The notes under the pieces are model-generated. The model searched no databases, was not told the DNA's origin, and saw only the letters and a list, made by a program, of their open reading frames with translations. A DNA stretch of 64,000 nucleotides, from positions 4,880,001 through 4,944,000 of the forward strand of contig NZ_CP069396.1 in assembly GCF_016887565.1 (NCBI RefSeq). The letters run 5' to 3'. The DNA is from Archangium violaceum. GTDB lineage: Bacteria > Myxococcota > Myxococcia > Myxococcales > Myxococcaceae. Shown piece after piece: positions 24,488 through 33,844 of this stretch (position 1 is the stretch's first letter; every line of letters begins with the position of its first letter). A program made the translations under genes and the position numbers.

Positions 24488-25537
24488 ATGCCAGACAGAG
24501 ATCCGTCGCAGCTCGACCTCTTCACCGGAGCCCCCAGCCCCACGCCGCCCCGTGGGCGCCGGCGCGGGCACGAGGAGCCCGTGGGCCCCGCCGAGCAACC
24601 CGAGGACGTGAGGGCGCTCGGTGAGCACCTTCCCCCGGGTTTGCACCTGGGCACCTCCTCCTGGTCGTTCCCGGGCTGGAAGGCCATCGTCTACGACCGC
24701 GAGGCCACCGCGGCACGCCTCGCCCGCGAGGGGCTCGCCGCGTACTCCCGGCACCCCGTGCTGCGCACCGTGGGCGTGGACCGGACCTTCTACGCTCCCA
24801 TTCCCGCCTCCACCTTCGCCGAGTACGCCGAGCAGGTGCCCCCTGGCTTCCGCTTCCTCGTGAAGGCCCACGAGGCCTGTACGCTCGCGCGCTGGCCCGT
24901 GCACCAGCGCTATGGTGACCTGCGCGGTCAGCTCAACGACCGCTTCCTGGATGCCGCCTACGCCCGGGACCTGGTGGTGGCCCCCTTCGTCGAGGGATTG
25001 GGTGACAAGGCCGGGCCGCTCGTCTTCCAGTTGCCCCCGCAACATCCGGAGGACCTCGGGGAGGGCGGGCCCTTCGTGGAGCGGCTGCACGCCTTCCTCG
25101 CGGCGCTGCCCCGCGGCCCCCTCTACGCCGTCGAGTTCCGCAACGAGTCCCTCCTGACGGAGGCCCTGGCCCAGGCGCTCTCGGACGTCGGGGTGTGTCC
25201 GGTGCTCGCCGCCTGGAAGAACATGCCCCCCGTGGAGCGGCAGGCCGTGCGCACCCGGGCGCTGAGCGCTCCAGCCCTGGTGGTGCGCTGGATGCTGCCG
25301 CCGAACCTCGACTACGAGGAGGCCCGCCGGCGCTACTTCCCCTTCGACAAGCTGGTGGACGAGGACGTGCGCACCCGCGAGGCCATCGCCCGCGTCTCCG
25401 CCGCGGCCCTCGGGGCCGGGCGCCCCGTTTTCGTTACGCTCAACAACAAAGCGGAAGGAAGTGCTCCCCTGTCCGCCGTGCTCCTGGCGCGCAGCGTCAT
25501 GTCGCGAACTCGAAACACCGGCGTTGTGGACTCTTGA
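24488..25537 (+). CDS. DUF72 (YecE-like) protein
   Basis: A 349-residue protein of the DUF72 family, a TIM-barrel-like fold of unknown activity. It starts with a Pro/Arg-rich extension (about 1-45), then the family opening HLGTSSWSFPGWKA, and later FRFLVKAHE, FQLPP, AVEFRNESL and VTLNNKAEGSAP near the end. The start is set by GGAG at 24478. Translation may be controlled by the hairpin just upstream. Confidence 0.8.
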   Translation: MPDRDPSQLDLFTGAPSPTPPRGRRRGHEEPVGPAEQPEDVRALGEHLPPGLHLGTSSWSFPGWKAIVYDREATAARLAREGLAAYSRHPVLRTVGVDRTFYAPIPASTFAEYAEQVPPGFRFLVKAHEACTLARWPVHQRYGDLRGQLNDRFLDAAYARDLVVAPFVEGLGDKAGPLVFQLPPQHPEDLGEGGPFVERLHAFLAALPRGPLYAVEFRNESLLTEALAQALSDVGVCPVLAAWKNMPPVERQAVRTRALSAPALVVRWMLPPNLDYEEARRRYFPFDKLVDEDVRTREAIARVSAAALGAGRPVFVTLNNKAEGSAPLSAVLLARSVMSRTRNTGVVDS

Positions 25538-25623
25538 TCAATGCGGGTGTGCGCTTATGGTGAGGGATGTAGCAGGTGGGTCACCCGTTGGACTGAGCAC
25601 GCGGCTTGCTTGGAAGGGCAGTC

Positions 25624-25875
25624 ATGAGATCGGTCCTTGTTGCAGCGCTCGTGGCACGCATGGCGGCGTCCGGAGGGGCGGGCGCTGGCGTCGAGGAGGC
25701 TGCTCAACGCCAGCAACCCAGCGACACCTGGGAAGACGTGCGTAAACAATTCGCCGCCCTGCGAAACGAGATTTCCACCTTGGAGAGCGAATTTCGCGAC
25801 GCCCAGGAGCGCCACCGCCTTGACGCGGAGCGCAAGCAGCGCCAGCTGGAGCTCGAGCGCCGTGGTCAGCCCTGA
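25624..25875 (+). CDS. small coiled-coil protein
   Basis: An 83-residue protein. After a short hydrophobic start ([15 protein letters not shown]), a charged helix follows (about 35-80, [33 protein letters not shown]) with a heptad pattern. AAGGG precedes the ATG at 25624. It overlaps the Smr gene by 14 bp, so the two are co-translated. No family recognised. Confidence 0.6.
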   Translation: MRSVLVAALVARMAASGGAGAGVEEAAQRQQPSDTWEDVRKQFAALRNEISTLESEFRDAQERHRLDAERKQRQLELERRGQP

Positions 25876-26200
25876 CCAGGACAGCGACGGCGACCCCGAT
25901 TTCGACCCCGAAGCACCGGTGGAAGTTCCCCTGGATGGGAACCTCGACCTGCATCTGTTTCACCCCCGCGACGTCAAGGACGTCGTCTCCGAGTACCTCT
26001 GGGCCTGCCGTCAGAAGGGCGTACTCGATGTCCGCATCATCCACGGCAAGGGGACGGGCGCGCTGAGGCGCACTGTCCAGGCCCTCCTCCCGAAGCTGCC
26101 CGAGGTCGAGTCGTTCCGCTCCGCTTCCGAGGCCGACGGCGGATGGGGCGCCACCTGGGTCCGGTTGACGCCCCTGGCGCCAGGGAACTCCGAAGGGTAG
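25862..26200 (+). CDS. Smr-domain protein
   Basis: A 112-residue protein with a complete small MutS-related domain: [14 protein letters not shown], then [15 protein letters not shown]. Smr domains are nucleases or nucleic-acid binders, here without MutS parts. The N-terminus has an Asp-rich loop ([11 protein letters not shown]) that resembles a DxDxDG calcium loop. The start is GTG at 25862 (GGAG 10 nt upstream), overlapping the coiled-coil gene. A palindromic repeat separates it from the convergent helicase gene. Confidence 0.82.
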   Translation: MVSPDQDSDGDPDFDPEAPVEVPLDGNLDLHLFHPRDVKDVVSEYLWACRQKGVLDVRIIHGKGTGALRRTVQALLPKLPEVESFRSASEADGGWGATWVRLTPLAPGNSEG

Positions 26201-26205
26201 TCCGG

Positions 26206-26241
26206 TACCCTCACCCCGACCCTCTCCCGGAGGGAGAGGGG
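26206..26241 (-). repeat. dispersed palindromic repeat, copy 3
   Basis: TACCCTCACCCCGACCCTCTCCC with GGGAGAGGGG. It fills the junction between the Smr stop (26200) and the convergent helicase stop (26253). Confidence 0.88.
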
Positions 26242-26252
26242 AGATTGAGGGC

Positions 26253-29093
26253 TCAGGACAGCCAGAAGTAGGCGGAGGCGATGAGCGAACGCTTCTCCGT
26301 CACCTTCGACTTGTTGGCCAGGTCCGCCACCTGCCGGTCCTTCGCCGCGTAGCGCTTCTCTTCCTCGTTGCGCAACGAGGCCAGCTTCTTGCGGTACTCG
26401 CGCTCCAGCCGCTCCGCGTGCCCTCGGGCCTTCACTCGCTCCGCGGGGTCCTCCTGCGCGCACACCACCTTACGCGCCTCCTGCCAGGCCTCGCGCGCCT
26501 TCTCCACCTGCTCGCGCGACTCCAGCAGGCAGTCCTCCGCGTACCGGTCCGCTCGCTCCCGCGCCAGGTCCAGCTCCAGCGCGTTGCGCCGCTCCGCCGC
26601 CCGGAGGATCTCCTCCTTGGCCGCCATCAGCGCCTGCTCCTGCATCAGCGACACCGACACCGGAGGCGGCTGCCGGCGCCGCTCCTCCTTGGCCGACAGC
26701 TTCACGAAGTGCTCGCCGTCCGTGAGCGGCAGCGCCCGGAAGCCCTTGCCGTCCCGTTCCAGCACCAGCACCAGGTGCACCATCTTCTCCTCGGCCTTCA
26801 GGCCCGTCGTCTCGAACTTGTAGACGAACCACCAGCCCTCGCTGCCCGCCAGCCGCGCCAGTCGGGCCGGCAGTTCCGCCGCGCTCAGCTGGAGGTAGTT
26901 GATGGCGTCGTGCGTCCGGTCGCGCACCGCGTAGGCCGCCTTGGCCACCTGGAGCCGGCCCGAGGCGCTGTTGTTGCCCAGCACCGAGCCCGTCAGCGCC
27001 CGCGCCCCCTGCTGGCGCTTCTCCAGCGCCTCCTTCGTCACGGCGCCCGCCATGCGCAGCCGCCGCCGCACGTCCCCGTCGAAGCGCTCCATCAGCACCG
27101 AGCGCGCCTCCGTCATGCGCGCGCTGATGCGCCCCTCCATGTCCGAGCGCAGCTTGTCGAACGCCTTGTTGATGTCGTCCGGGTGGCGGCAGGACTGGTA
27201 GATGTCCAGGATGCGCCGCTCGAAGTCCACGCCGCTCTCCAGCGCGCCCAGGATTTCATCCGACGCGCCGAACACGCCGTCGAAGAGGTTCAGCTTCTTC
27301 TCCAGCAGCTCGTACAGCCGCGCGTCCGCGGCGTTCTGCCGGTTGAGGAAGTTGATGACGAGCACGTCCCGCTGCTGGCCATAGCGGTGGCAGCGGCCGA
27401 TGCGCTGCTCCACGCGCTGCGGGTTCCACGGCAGATCGTAGTTCACCACCAGGTTGCAGAACTGGAGGTTGAGGCCCTCGGCGCCCGCCTCGGTGCAGAT
27501 GAGGATCTGCGTCTTCTCGCGGAACTCCGTGACGAGCGCGCGGCGCTCCTCCGGGCCTCCCCCCGCGTCACCGGACAGCAGGGAGATCTTCCCCGCGTAG
27601 CCGTTGGCCGACAGCAGGTTGAAGAGGTACTGCTGCGTGCGCTTGGACTCGGTGAAGATGAGCGCCTTCTCCGGCCAGCCCTGTCCCTTCATCACCTTGA
27701 AGGTGCGGTCCAGGGCGCGCTTGAGGGCCTCGCCCTTGGCGTTCACCTTGATGGAGTCGGCCAGGTCCGCGTACTGCTTCAGCTCCCACTGCTCGTTCTC
27801 GAGCGTGCGGATGCTGACGGGCTTGGCGGGGTCATCCGACCACTCCTCGCGCTCCTCGACGTACTGCTTGGCCTCCTCGGGCTCGAACATCTCCAGGGCG
27901 CGCTGGCCCAGCTTCGCCGCCTCCAGGCGCTTGGCGAGGTTGTCCGCGAGCCGCCGCAGGGTGGGGGCGATGGCGTACGTGGAGGAGGCCAGCAGCTTGC
28001 GGTAGCAGAGCGTGAGCAGCGTCTTCTTGCCCGGCTCGATGGCGGCCACTTCGGAGCGCCGCAGGTACTCGCTGACCTTCTCGTAGAGATCCTGCTCCTC
28101 GGCGGAGGGCGCGAAGTCCTCCACGATGGAGCGGCGGTTGGTGTAGCGGACGTACTCGCGCACCTGCCGGCGCAGCGTGCGCTGCACCACGGGGGCCAGC
28201 CGCTCCTTGAGCTCGTTGACGGCGTCCGTCTGCAGCCCGCCCGTCTCCGCCTCCAGCCGGTAGCGGCTGCGGAAGGCGTGCTCGGGGCCGAGGATCTGCT
28301 CGTCCAGGAGCGTCACCAGCCCGAACAGCTCCATCAGGTCGTTCTGCAGCGGCGTGGCGGTGAGCAGCAGCTTGGGACGGCCGCTGAGCGCGGAGCGGAG
28401 CGCCTGGCCCGTCTTGTGGCCCGCGCGGTAGGCGTTCCGCAGGCGGTGGGCCTCGTCGATGATGACGACGTCCCAGGGAATCTCCGCCACCAGCTGCGCC
28501 TTGTTGGCGGCGAACGGGTGCGAGCAGATGACGGGGAAGGGCTGGTCGAAGCAGTTGCCCGTGGCGCGCACGGTGCGGCCGTCCACCATCACGGACTCGA
28601 GGTCGAACTTCTCGCGCAGCTCGCTGTTCCACTGCGCCCGCAATACGGCCGGGGCGAGGATCAGGATGCGCGTCTTCCCCTCGGCCATGAGCTGGGCGAT
28701 GACCATGCCCGCCTCGATGGTCTTCCCGAGCCCCACCTCGTCCGCCAGCATGCAGCCGCCACGCGACAGCGAATCCATCGCGAAGCACGCGGCCTCGAGC
28801 TGGTGGGGGTTGAGATCCACCTTCGCCTCGGCGAGCGCTCCCGCGAGCCGCTCGCGCGAGTCCGAGCTCTTGATGGTGAGCTCCTCGGCCAGCAGACGCT
28901 CGTGGAACGGCGTCAGCGGCTTTCCCAGCTGCTCAGCGTCCGCGCGGACCTCCGTCCCCGCCGCTGCCGCCGCCGCCGCATCCACCTCCACCCGCAGCTC
29001 CCTGAACTCCCTCGCGACCTCCGGCAAGTCCCTGTCTCCCCGTCCGTATGAAACTGGTGCTCGCACAGGCGTGTAGCACGAAAGGGGGGCCAT
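26253..29093 (-). CDS. SNF2-family DEAD/DEAH helicase
   Basis: A 946-residue SF2 ATPase. Motif I is ADEVGLGKTIEAG, motif II DEAH (VVIIDEAHRLRN), motif III LLTATPLQND; the helicase C domain has LICTEAGAEGLNLQF and QRIGRCHRYGQ. The last 200 residues form a long charged coiled coil. It resembles RapA/HepA-like translocases and SNF2 proteins seen in some defence islands, but no methylase or DrmABC partner lies nearby. The start is uncertain: no ribosome site precedes 29093. Confidence 0.85.
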   Translation of the reverse strand: MAPLSCYTPVRAPVSYGRGDRDLPEVAREFRELRVEVDAAAAAAAGTEVRADAEQLGKPLTPFHERLLAEELTIKSSDSRERLAGALAEAKVDLNPHQLEAACFAMDSLSRGGCMLADEVGLGKTIEAGMVIAQLMAEGKTRILILAPAVLRAQWNSELREKFDLESVMVDGRTVRATGNCFDQPFPVICSHPFAANKAQLVAEIPWDVVIIDEAHRLRNAYRAGHKTGQALRSALSGRPKLLLTATPLQNDLMELFGLVTLLDEQILGPEHAFRSRYRLEAETGGLQTDAVNELKERLAPVVQRTLRRQVREYVRYTNRRSIVEDFAPSAEEQDLYEKVSEYLRRSEVAAIEPGKKTLLTLCYRKLLASSTYAIAPTLRRLADNLAKRLEAAKLGQRALEMFEPEEAKQYVEEREEWSDDPAKPVSIRTLENEQWELKQYADLADSIKVNAKGEALKRALDRTFKVMKGQGWPEKALIFTESKRTQQYLFNLLSANGYAGKISLLSGDAGGGPEERRALVTEFREKTQILICTEAGAEGLNLQFCNLVVNYDLPWNPQRVEQRIGRCHRYGQQRDVLVINFLNRQNAADARLYELLEKKLNLFDGVFGASDEILGALESGVDFERRILDIYQSCRHPDDINKAFDKLRSDMEGRISARMTEARSVLMERFDGDVRRRLRMAGAVTKEALEKRQQGARALTGSVLGNNSASGRLQVAKAAYAVRDRTHDAINYLQLSAAELPARLARLAGSEGWWFVYKFETTGLKAEEKMVHLVLVLERDGKGFRALPLTDGEHFVKLSAKEERRRQPPPVSVSLMQEQALMAAKEEILRAAERRNALELDLARERADRYAEDCLLESREQVEKAREAWQEARKVVCAQEDPAERVKARGHAERLEREYRKKLASLRNEEEKRYAAKDRQVADLANKSKVTEKRSLIASAYFWLS

Positions 29094-29238
29094 TTTGGGA
29101 AGTGCGACGAGCGTGTAAAGGGGGTCTTCGCGGAGGCCGAAAACTCGGCTCCGGAGCGATTGGCACGCTTTTTCTTCGGGAGCGTCGTCGCGCGAGCGTG
29201 TGCGCGAGGGTGTGGCGCGCGCGACTTGACGGAAGGAG

Positions 29239-29292
29239 TTACAGGATGCCCCGCGCCTTCACGTGCAGATAGGTGTTGACGGCCGCGGCGCC
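29239..29292 (-). repeat. direct repeat copy A: remnant of a DUF58 gene 3' end
   Basis: 48 of 54 bases match the 3' end of the DUF58 gene at 30423-30476, in the same orientation, including its own stop (TAA instead of TAG). Read on the minus strand it gives [16 protein letters not shown], against [16 protein letters not shown] in the gene. Differences are mostly synonymous or conservative. Similarity stops abruptly on the gene side. The block between the copies holds the HNH and DUF4265 genes. Confidence 0.85.
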
Positions 29293-29329
29293 AGCAGTCC
29301 ACGTGCCTCGATGTTCGGCCGCTTCGTTT

Positions 29330-29794
29330 TCACTCGTGGCGAATACAGGCGTCCTCGAACTCCAGGGTGCCCGACGATTGCTGCTCCATGAGCCATGAGC
29401 GCACGACTTGGAGATCGACCTGGGCGGGCACGTCCACGGCCAGCATCTTCGAGACGTTCAGCTCCGTCGAGCAGCCGAGTTCCTGGAGTCGGCGACGGAC
29501 ATCCGCCACGTGGGATTCATCGAAGACGATGATGCGCAGCGTGCTGTTGCCTGAAGCACGCAACAGCTCGGAGAAGACCACTTCCTCGCCGTTCTCCTGC
29601 TGTGCGGCGACCACGTCGCCTGCACTGATACCCCGGACGAAGAAGGGGATGTTGTCGATCTCGAACGAGCCATCGTCCAGGCGTCTGGCCCAGAGCCGCT
29701 CATAGTCGACGGGCGGATAATCCTCGTCCTCCTTGTCGAGCTTGAAGAGGACTCTCACGTGTTCATCCGACATGTGCTCGGGCGTCCAGGTCAT
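29330..29794 (-). CDS. DUF4265-family protein, putative immunity partner of the HNH protein
   Basis: A 154-residue soluble acidic protein with DUF4265 character (HVRVLFKLDKEDEDYPPVDYERLWA, then IPFFVRGISAGDVVAA). There is no signal peptide, so it is cytoplasmic. Its ATG overlaps the stop of the HNH gene (ATGA), a tight coupling. A second start at 29773 (MSDEHV) is possible. The immunity role is inferred from this arrangement only. Confidence 0.65.
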   Translation of the reverse strand: MTWTPEHMSDEHVRVLFKLDKEDEDYPPVDYERLWARRLDDGSFEIDNIPFFVRGISAGDVVAAQQENGEEVVFSELLRASGNSTLRIIVFDESHVADVRRRLQELGCSTELNVSKMLAVDVPAQVDLQVVRSWLMEQQSSGTLEFEDACIRHE

Positions 29795-30321
29795 TGCTTG
29801 TCGCTCTTCTCGTTGTTGCACTCCCTGCACAGCACCTGCCCGTTCGAGGGCGAGCCATCTCCGCCCTTCGCTCGCGGGATGACGTGATCCACCTGGGTCT
29901 CGGTCTTCGGTGGTGTTACGCCCTTCTGGCTCTTCTGTGCCTCGACGGTCGTGACACCGCAGTTCTCGCATTGGTTCTCACCGCCATGTTTCTGGGCATT
30001 CTCGTCTCTGACCTCCTGCTTGCCCTTCGGCGTGAAACGCATGTACGCCCGCTCGCCATTCGCCGTGCCTTTCGAGGGCGGCTTTCCTCCTTTCTTGCCT
30101 GCCGCGATGGTCGCGGAGTCAACGGGTAGGAGGTGCTGCGAGGAGGGGTCCGCCGCGGTGGCTGCCGCATGTTCCGCCACCATCGCCACGTCTGAGCCGG
30201 CTCCTGGTGCCTCTCTGGCGGGCTGCGCGAAGGACGGTATGGCGGCGAACGCCGCGACCAGGAGCAGGGCCGTCCACCGAGGCAGGATTCGTGAGATGGC
30301 CGGCTTGTGCGGTTCCGACAT
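29791..30321 (-). CDS. exported HNH endonuclease-domain protein
   Basis: A 176-residue protein with a signal peptide (hydrophobic 18-32, cleavage near SFA-QP) and a C-terminal HNH domain: C118/C121, D145-H146 in VDHVIPRAKGG, N160, then C165/C168 and N169. The two CxxC pairs would hold zinc; H146 and the late Asn are the expected catalytic set. The middle is low-complexity Ala/Lys/Gly. GGGGAG precedes the ATG at 30321. Gene composition looks less GC-rich than the neighbours. An exported nuclease next to a coupled small protein suggests an effector and immunity pair. Confidence 0.72.
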   Translation of the reverse strand: MSEPHKPAISRILPRWTALLLVAAFAAIPSFAQPAREAPGAGSDVAMVAEHAAATAADPSSQHLLPVDSATIAAGKKGGKPPSKGTANGERAYMRFTPKGKQEVRDENAQKHGGENQCENCGVTTVEAQKSQKGVTPPKTETQVDHVIPRAKGGDGSPSNGQVLCRECNNEKSDKQ

Positions 30322-30422
30322 GTTTTTTGCTCCCCAGCAGGTGTCGAGGTGGCCAGGCGGGCCATGCGGCGTTCGTGCAGACCGCCCGCGTCCCCTGCAT
30401 GGCACATCGCTGCCGACGGCGG

Positions 30423-30476
30423 CTACAGCAGTCCCCGCGCCTTCACGTGCAGATAGGTGTTGATGGCGGCGGCGCC
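30423..30476 (-). repeat. direct repeat copy B: 3' end of the intact DUF58 gene
   Basis: The last 54 bases of the DUF58 coding sequence including the TAG stop; partner of copy A at 29239-29292. The 1,130 bp between the copies (29293-30422) carry the HNH/DUF4265 pair. Confidence 0.85.
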
Positions 30477-31744
30477 GAAGCCCTTCGCGGGGGCCCGCAC
30501 GACGAGTGCACCCGCGTCTCGAAGCGTGAGAGCCGTGCGCTGGTAGTCCTCCTCGAGGCGCGCGGCGGCCTGGCGCGCGTAGGCGTCCTGTTCGGAGGCG
30601 GGCATTCGGGTGGCGGCGCCCTGAAGATCCTCGTCCAGTAGCGAGGCCACCACGGGCAGGTGGCGGGGGCGCAGCGCCAGGGTGCGCGCCAGCAGCGTGC
30701 CCGAGGCATCGGGGTCCACCAGGTCCGTGAAGAGCACCACCAGCGAGCGCCGCGAGGAGCGCGCGAAGGCGAAGTCGTAGGCGCGGCCGTAGTCGCTCTC
30801 CTCGAGGGCGGCCTCGGCGCGGTAGAGGGACTCGGTGAGCAGGCGCAGGTGCTCGTGGCCCTTGCGCGGCGGGAGGTAGGCGCGCACGTCGCTGGCGAAG
30901 GCGAGCACGCCCACCATGTCCCCCGCGTCCAGGCTCACCTTGGCCAGCCGCAGCGCCGCGTCCACCGCGTGGTCCAGCTTGCGGCGGCCATCCACCCGGC
31001 CCGCCATGTGGCGCCCGCAGTCGAGCAGCAGCAGCACGGGCTGGTTCCGCTCGGGCTGGTACACGCGCACCATGGTGCGGCCCCGGCGCGCCGAGGCCTT
31101 CCAGTCCACCGTGCGGTAGTCATCCCCGGTGCGGTACTCGCGCAGAGACTCGAACTCGCGGCCCTCGGCGGAGCGGCGCAGGGTGCGCTCGGCGGGGGCG
31201 TCCGAGGCCACGGCGAGCGCCAGGGCCTCCCGCGTCAGCGCGGAGAGATCCGGGTACACCTTCACGTTCTGCTCGAGGGGCACGCGGACCTGGCGCGCGC
31301 ACAGGCCCAGCGGGCCCAGCAGGCGCAGGTGCACGTCCCCGAGGCGCAGGTCTCCACGCGCGGGCGGCGTGAGGGCGTAGGAGAGGGTGGCGCGGGGCGC
31401 GTCGGGAGTGAGGGTGAAGGGCTGCTCGTGCCCGCGCACGTCCACGCCCGGGGGCACCTCGTCGCGCACGCGGCCTCGCACGGGTTTCTGGCCGGACAGA
31501 CCCAGCTCCAGGCGCACCGGGTTGGCGGTACCCGAGGAGAGGACGGGCTCCACCGCGCGCCGCACCTCCACGTCCGAGGCGCGAGGGGCGGCGAGGAAGT
31601 CGAGGGCGCACAGCAGCAGCACCGCCGAGTCCAGGGCGACGGCGAGCCACAGGAATGCGGAGCCGGCCACGGCCAGAGCCGCGGGCACGAGGGCCGCCGC
31701 GACGAGCGCCACGGCGAGCCCCGTGGGGACGGGCCGTCCGAGAC

Positions 31745-31748
<4 letters not shown>
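30423..31748 (-). CDS. DUF58 / von Willebrand factor A-like protein
   Basis: A 441-residue protein with two N-terminal membrane helices (about 10-52), a beta domain and the DUF58 signature [20 protein letters not shown], then a vWA-like fold ([27 protein letters not shown]). DUF58 proteins work with MoxR ATPases in metal insertion or complex assembly. The start is a GTG that overlaps the moxR stop (GTGA). Its 3' end is duplicated about 1.2 kb downstream. Confidence 0.86.
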
Positions 31749-32718
<970 letters not shown>

Positions 32719-32722
<4 letters not shown>

Positions 32723-33792
32723 GACGCGGGCTTCTCCTTCAGTCCGAGCAGTGTGCCCGCCAGGCTCGTCAACGCGCCCAGCATGCCGATGAACACGCCC
32801 ATGCTGGGGGAGGAGTTCATGATGGTCGCGTTGCCGATGGGCGAGGGCACCTCGGTGGCGTCGTACGCGAGCTTCATGAAGATGATGCACCAGAGGACGC
32901 CGAAGACGGACAGGCCGAGCTGCACCAACCAGGGGATGAGCACGTTGAGGTTGGGCAGCAGCCGGCGCACGCGCACGGCGATGGATCCGAGGATGCCGGC
33001 GGCCGCCAGCACGGCCATGAGCCCCAGGCTCATGAGGCCGAGGATCTCTCCCTCCTCGGCCGTCTCCTTCCAGGGGAGGAAGGCGGAGAGGATGACCACG
33101 CAGCTGCCCGCGAAGGCGATCTTGTCGGAGAGGCCCAGCACGCCCACGAAGTCGCGGAAGTCCTCGATGACCTGCTCGGGGGCGACGATCTGCCCGGTGC
33201 CGGTGTTGGAGGTGTCGCGGGGCGGGACGTAGTTGATGTCCGCCGGATCGAGCTCGGTCTGCGGCTGCTGGCGCCGGGGAGGGGCGGGACGGGCACTGCT
33301 GCCAGCGGGAGCGGGGCGCGGCGCGGAGGTCCCTCGGGCTCCAGCGGTGGGACGACCGCTCGCGGTGCGCGGGGGCGCGTTGCGGACGATGTCCTCCATG
33401 TTCTTGATGTTGGTGGAGTCCTCGTCCGGGAGGGCGGGGGCGGCGGGGCGGGCCCCCGAGGCGGTGGTGACGCGGGGACGAGCGCCCGCGCCAGCGGAGC
33501 TCCGGGCGGCGGGACGGGATGCGGTGCCGCGCGTGCCCGCGGCGGTGCGCGGGCGGGTCGAGGCGGCCGGCTTGCGGGCGGGGGACGCTCCGGAGCCCGA
33601 CGCTTCACCGGAGTCCTGAGGGGCGTCCGTCGAGAGGAAAGAGCCGTCGATGATGTAGTCGCACGAAGGGCAGATGGAGGTGCCATCCGCGACCTTGGTG
33701 CCACAGCCAGGGCAGTTCAGGACCGGCGCTCCTTTTGAGGCGGAAAAACGCCGAGCATCTTCCGGTGCCCGGTGGTCCAAGTCAAACGGCAT
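32719..33792 (-). CDS. zinc-ribbon membrane protein in the MoxR/DUF58 operon
   Basis: A protein of 333-357 residues. It has a zinc ribbon (CPGC, then CPSC 14 residues later), a long Ala/Pro/Arg-rich linker, and four hydrophobic segments in the C-terminal half (from about [14 protein letters not shown] to [17 protein letters not shown]). The ATG at 33792 has no ribosome site. In contrast AAAAGGAG lies 8 nt before an in-frame CTG at 33720, which would start the protein as M-NCPGCG, the usual layout of such ribbons. The true start is therefore probably 33720. First gene of the operon with moxR. Confidence 0.75.
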
Positions 33793-33844
33793 CAAGAGGC
33801 TAACCCCTGGATTTTCGCGGGGAATTGGCCTAGGCGGAGCGGCC

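Noticed and set aside
33674-33844. Upstream extension of the HEAT-cyclophilin gene to an earlier ATG
   Set aside because: The lipoprotein signal begins at 33845 with a ribosome site in front; the extension is antisense to the zinc-ribbon gene.
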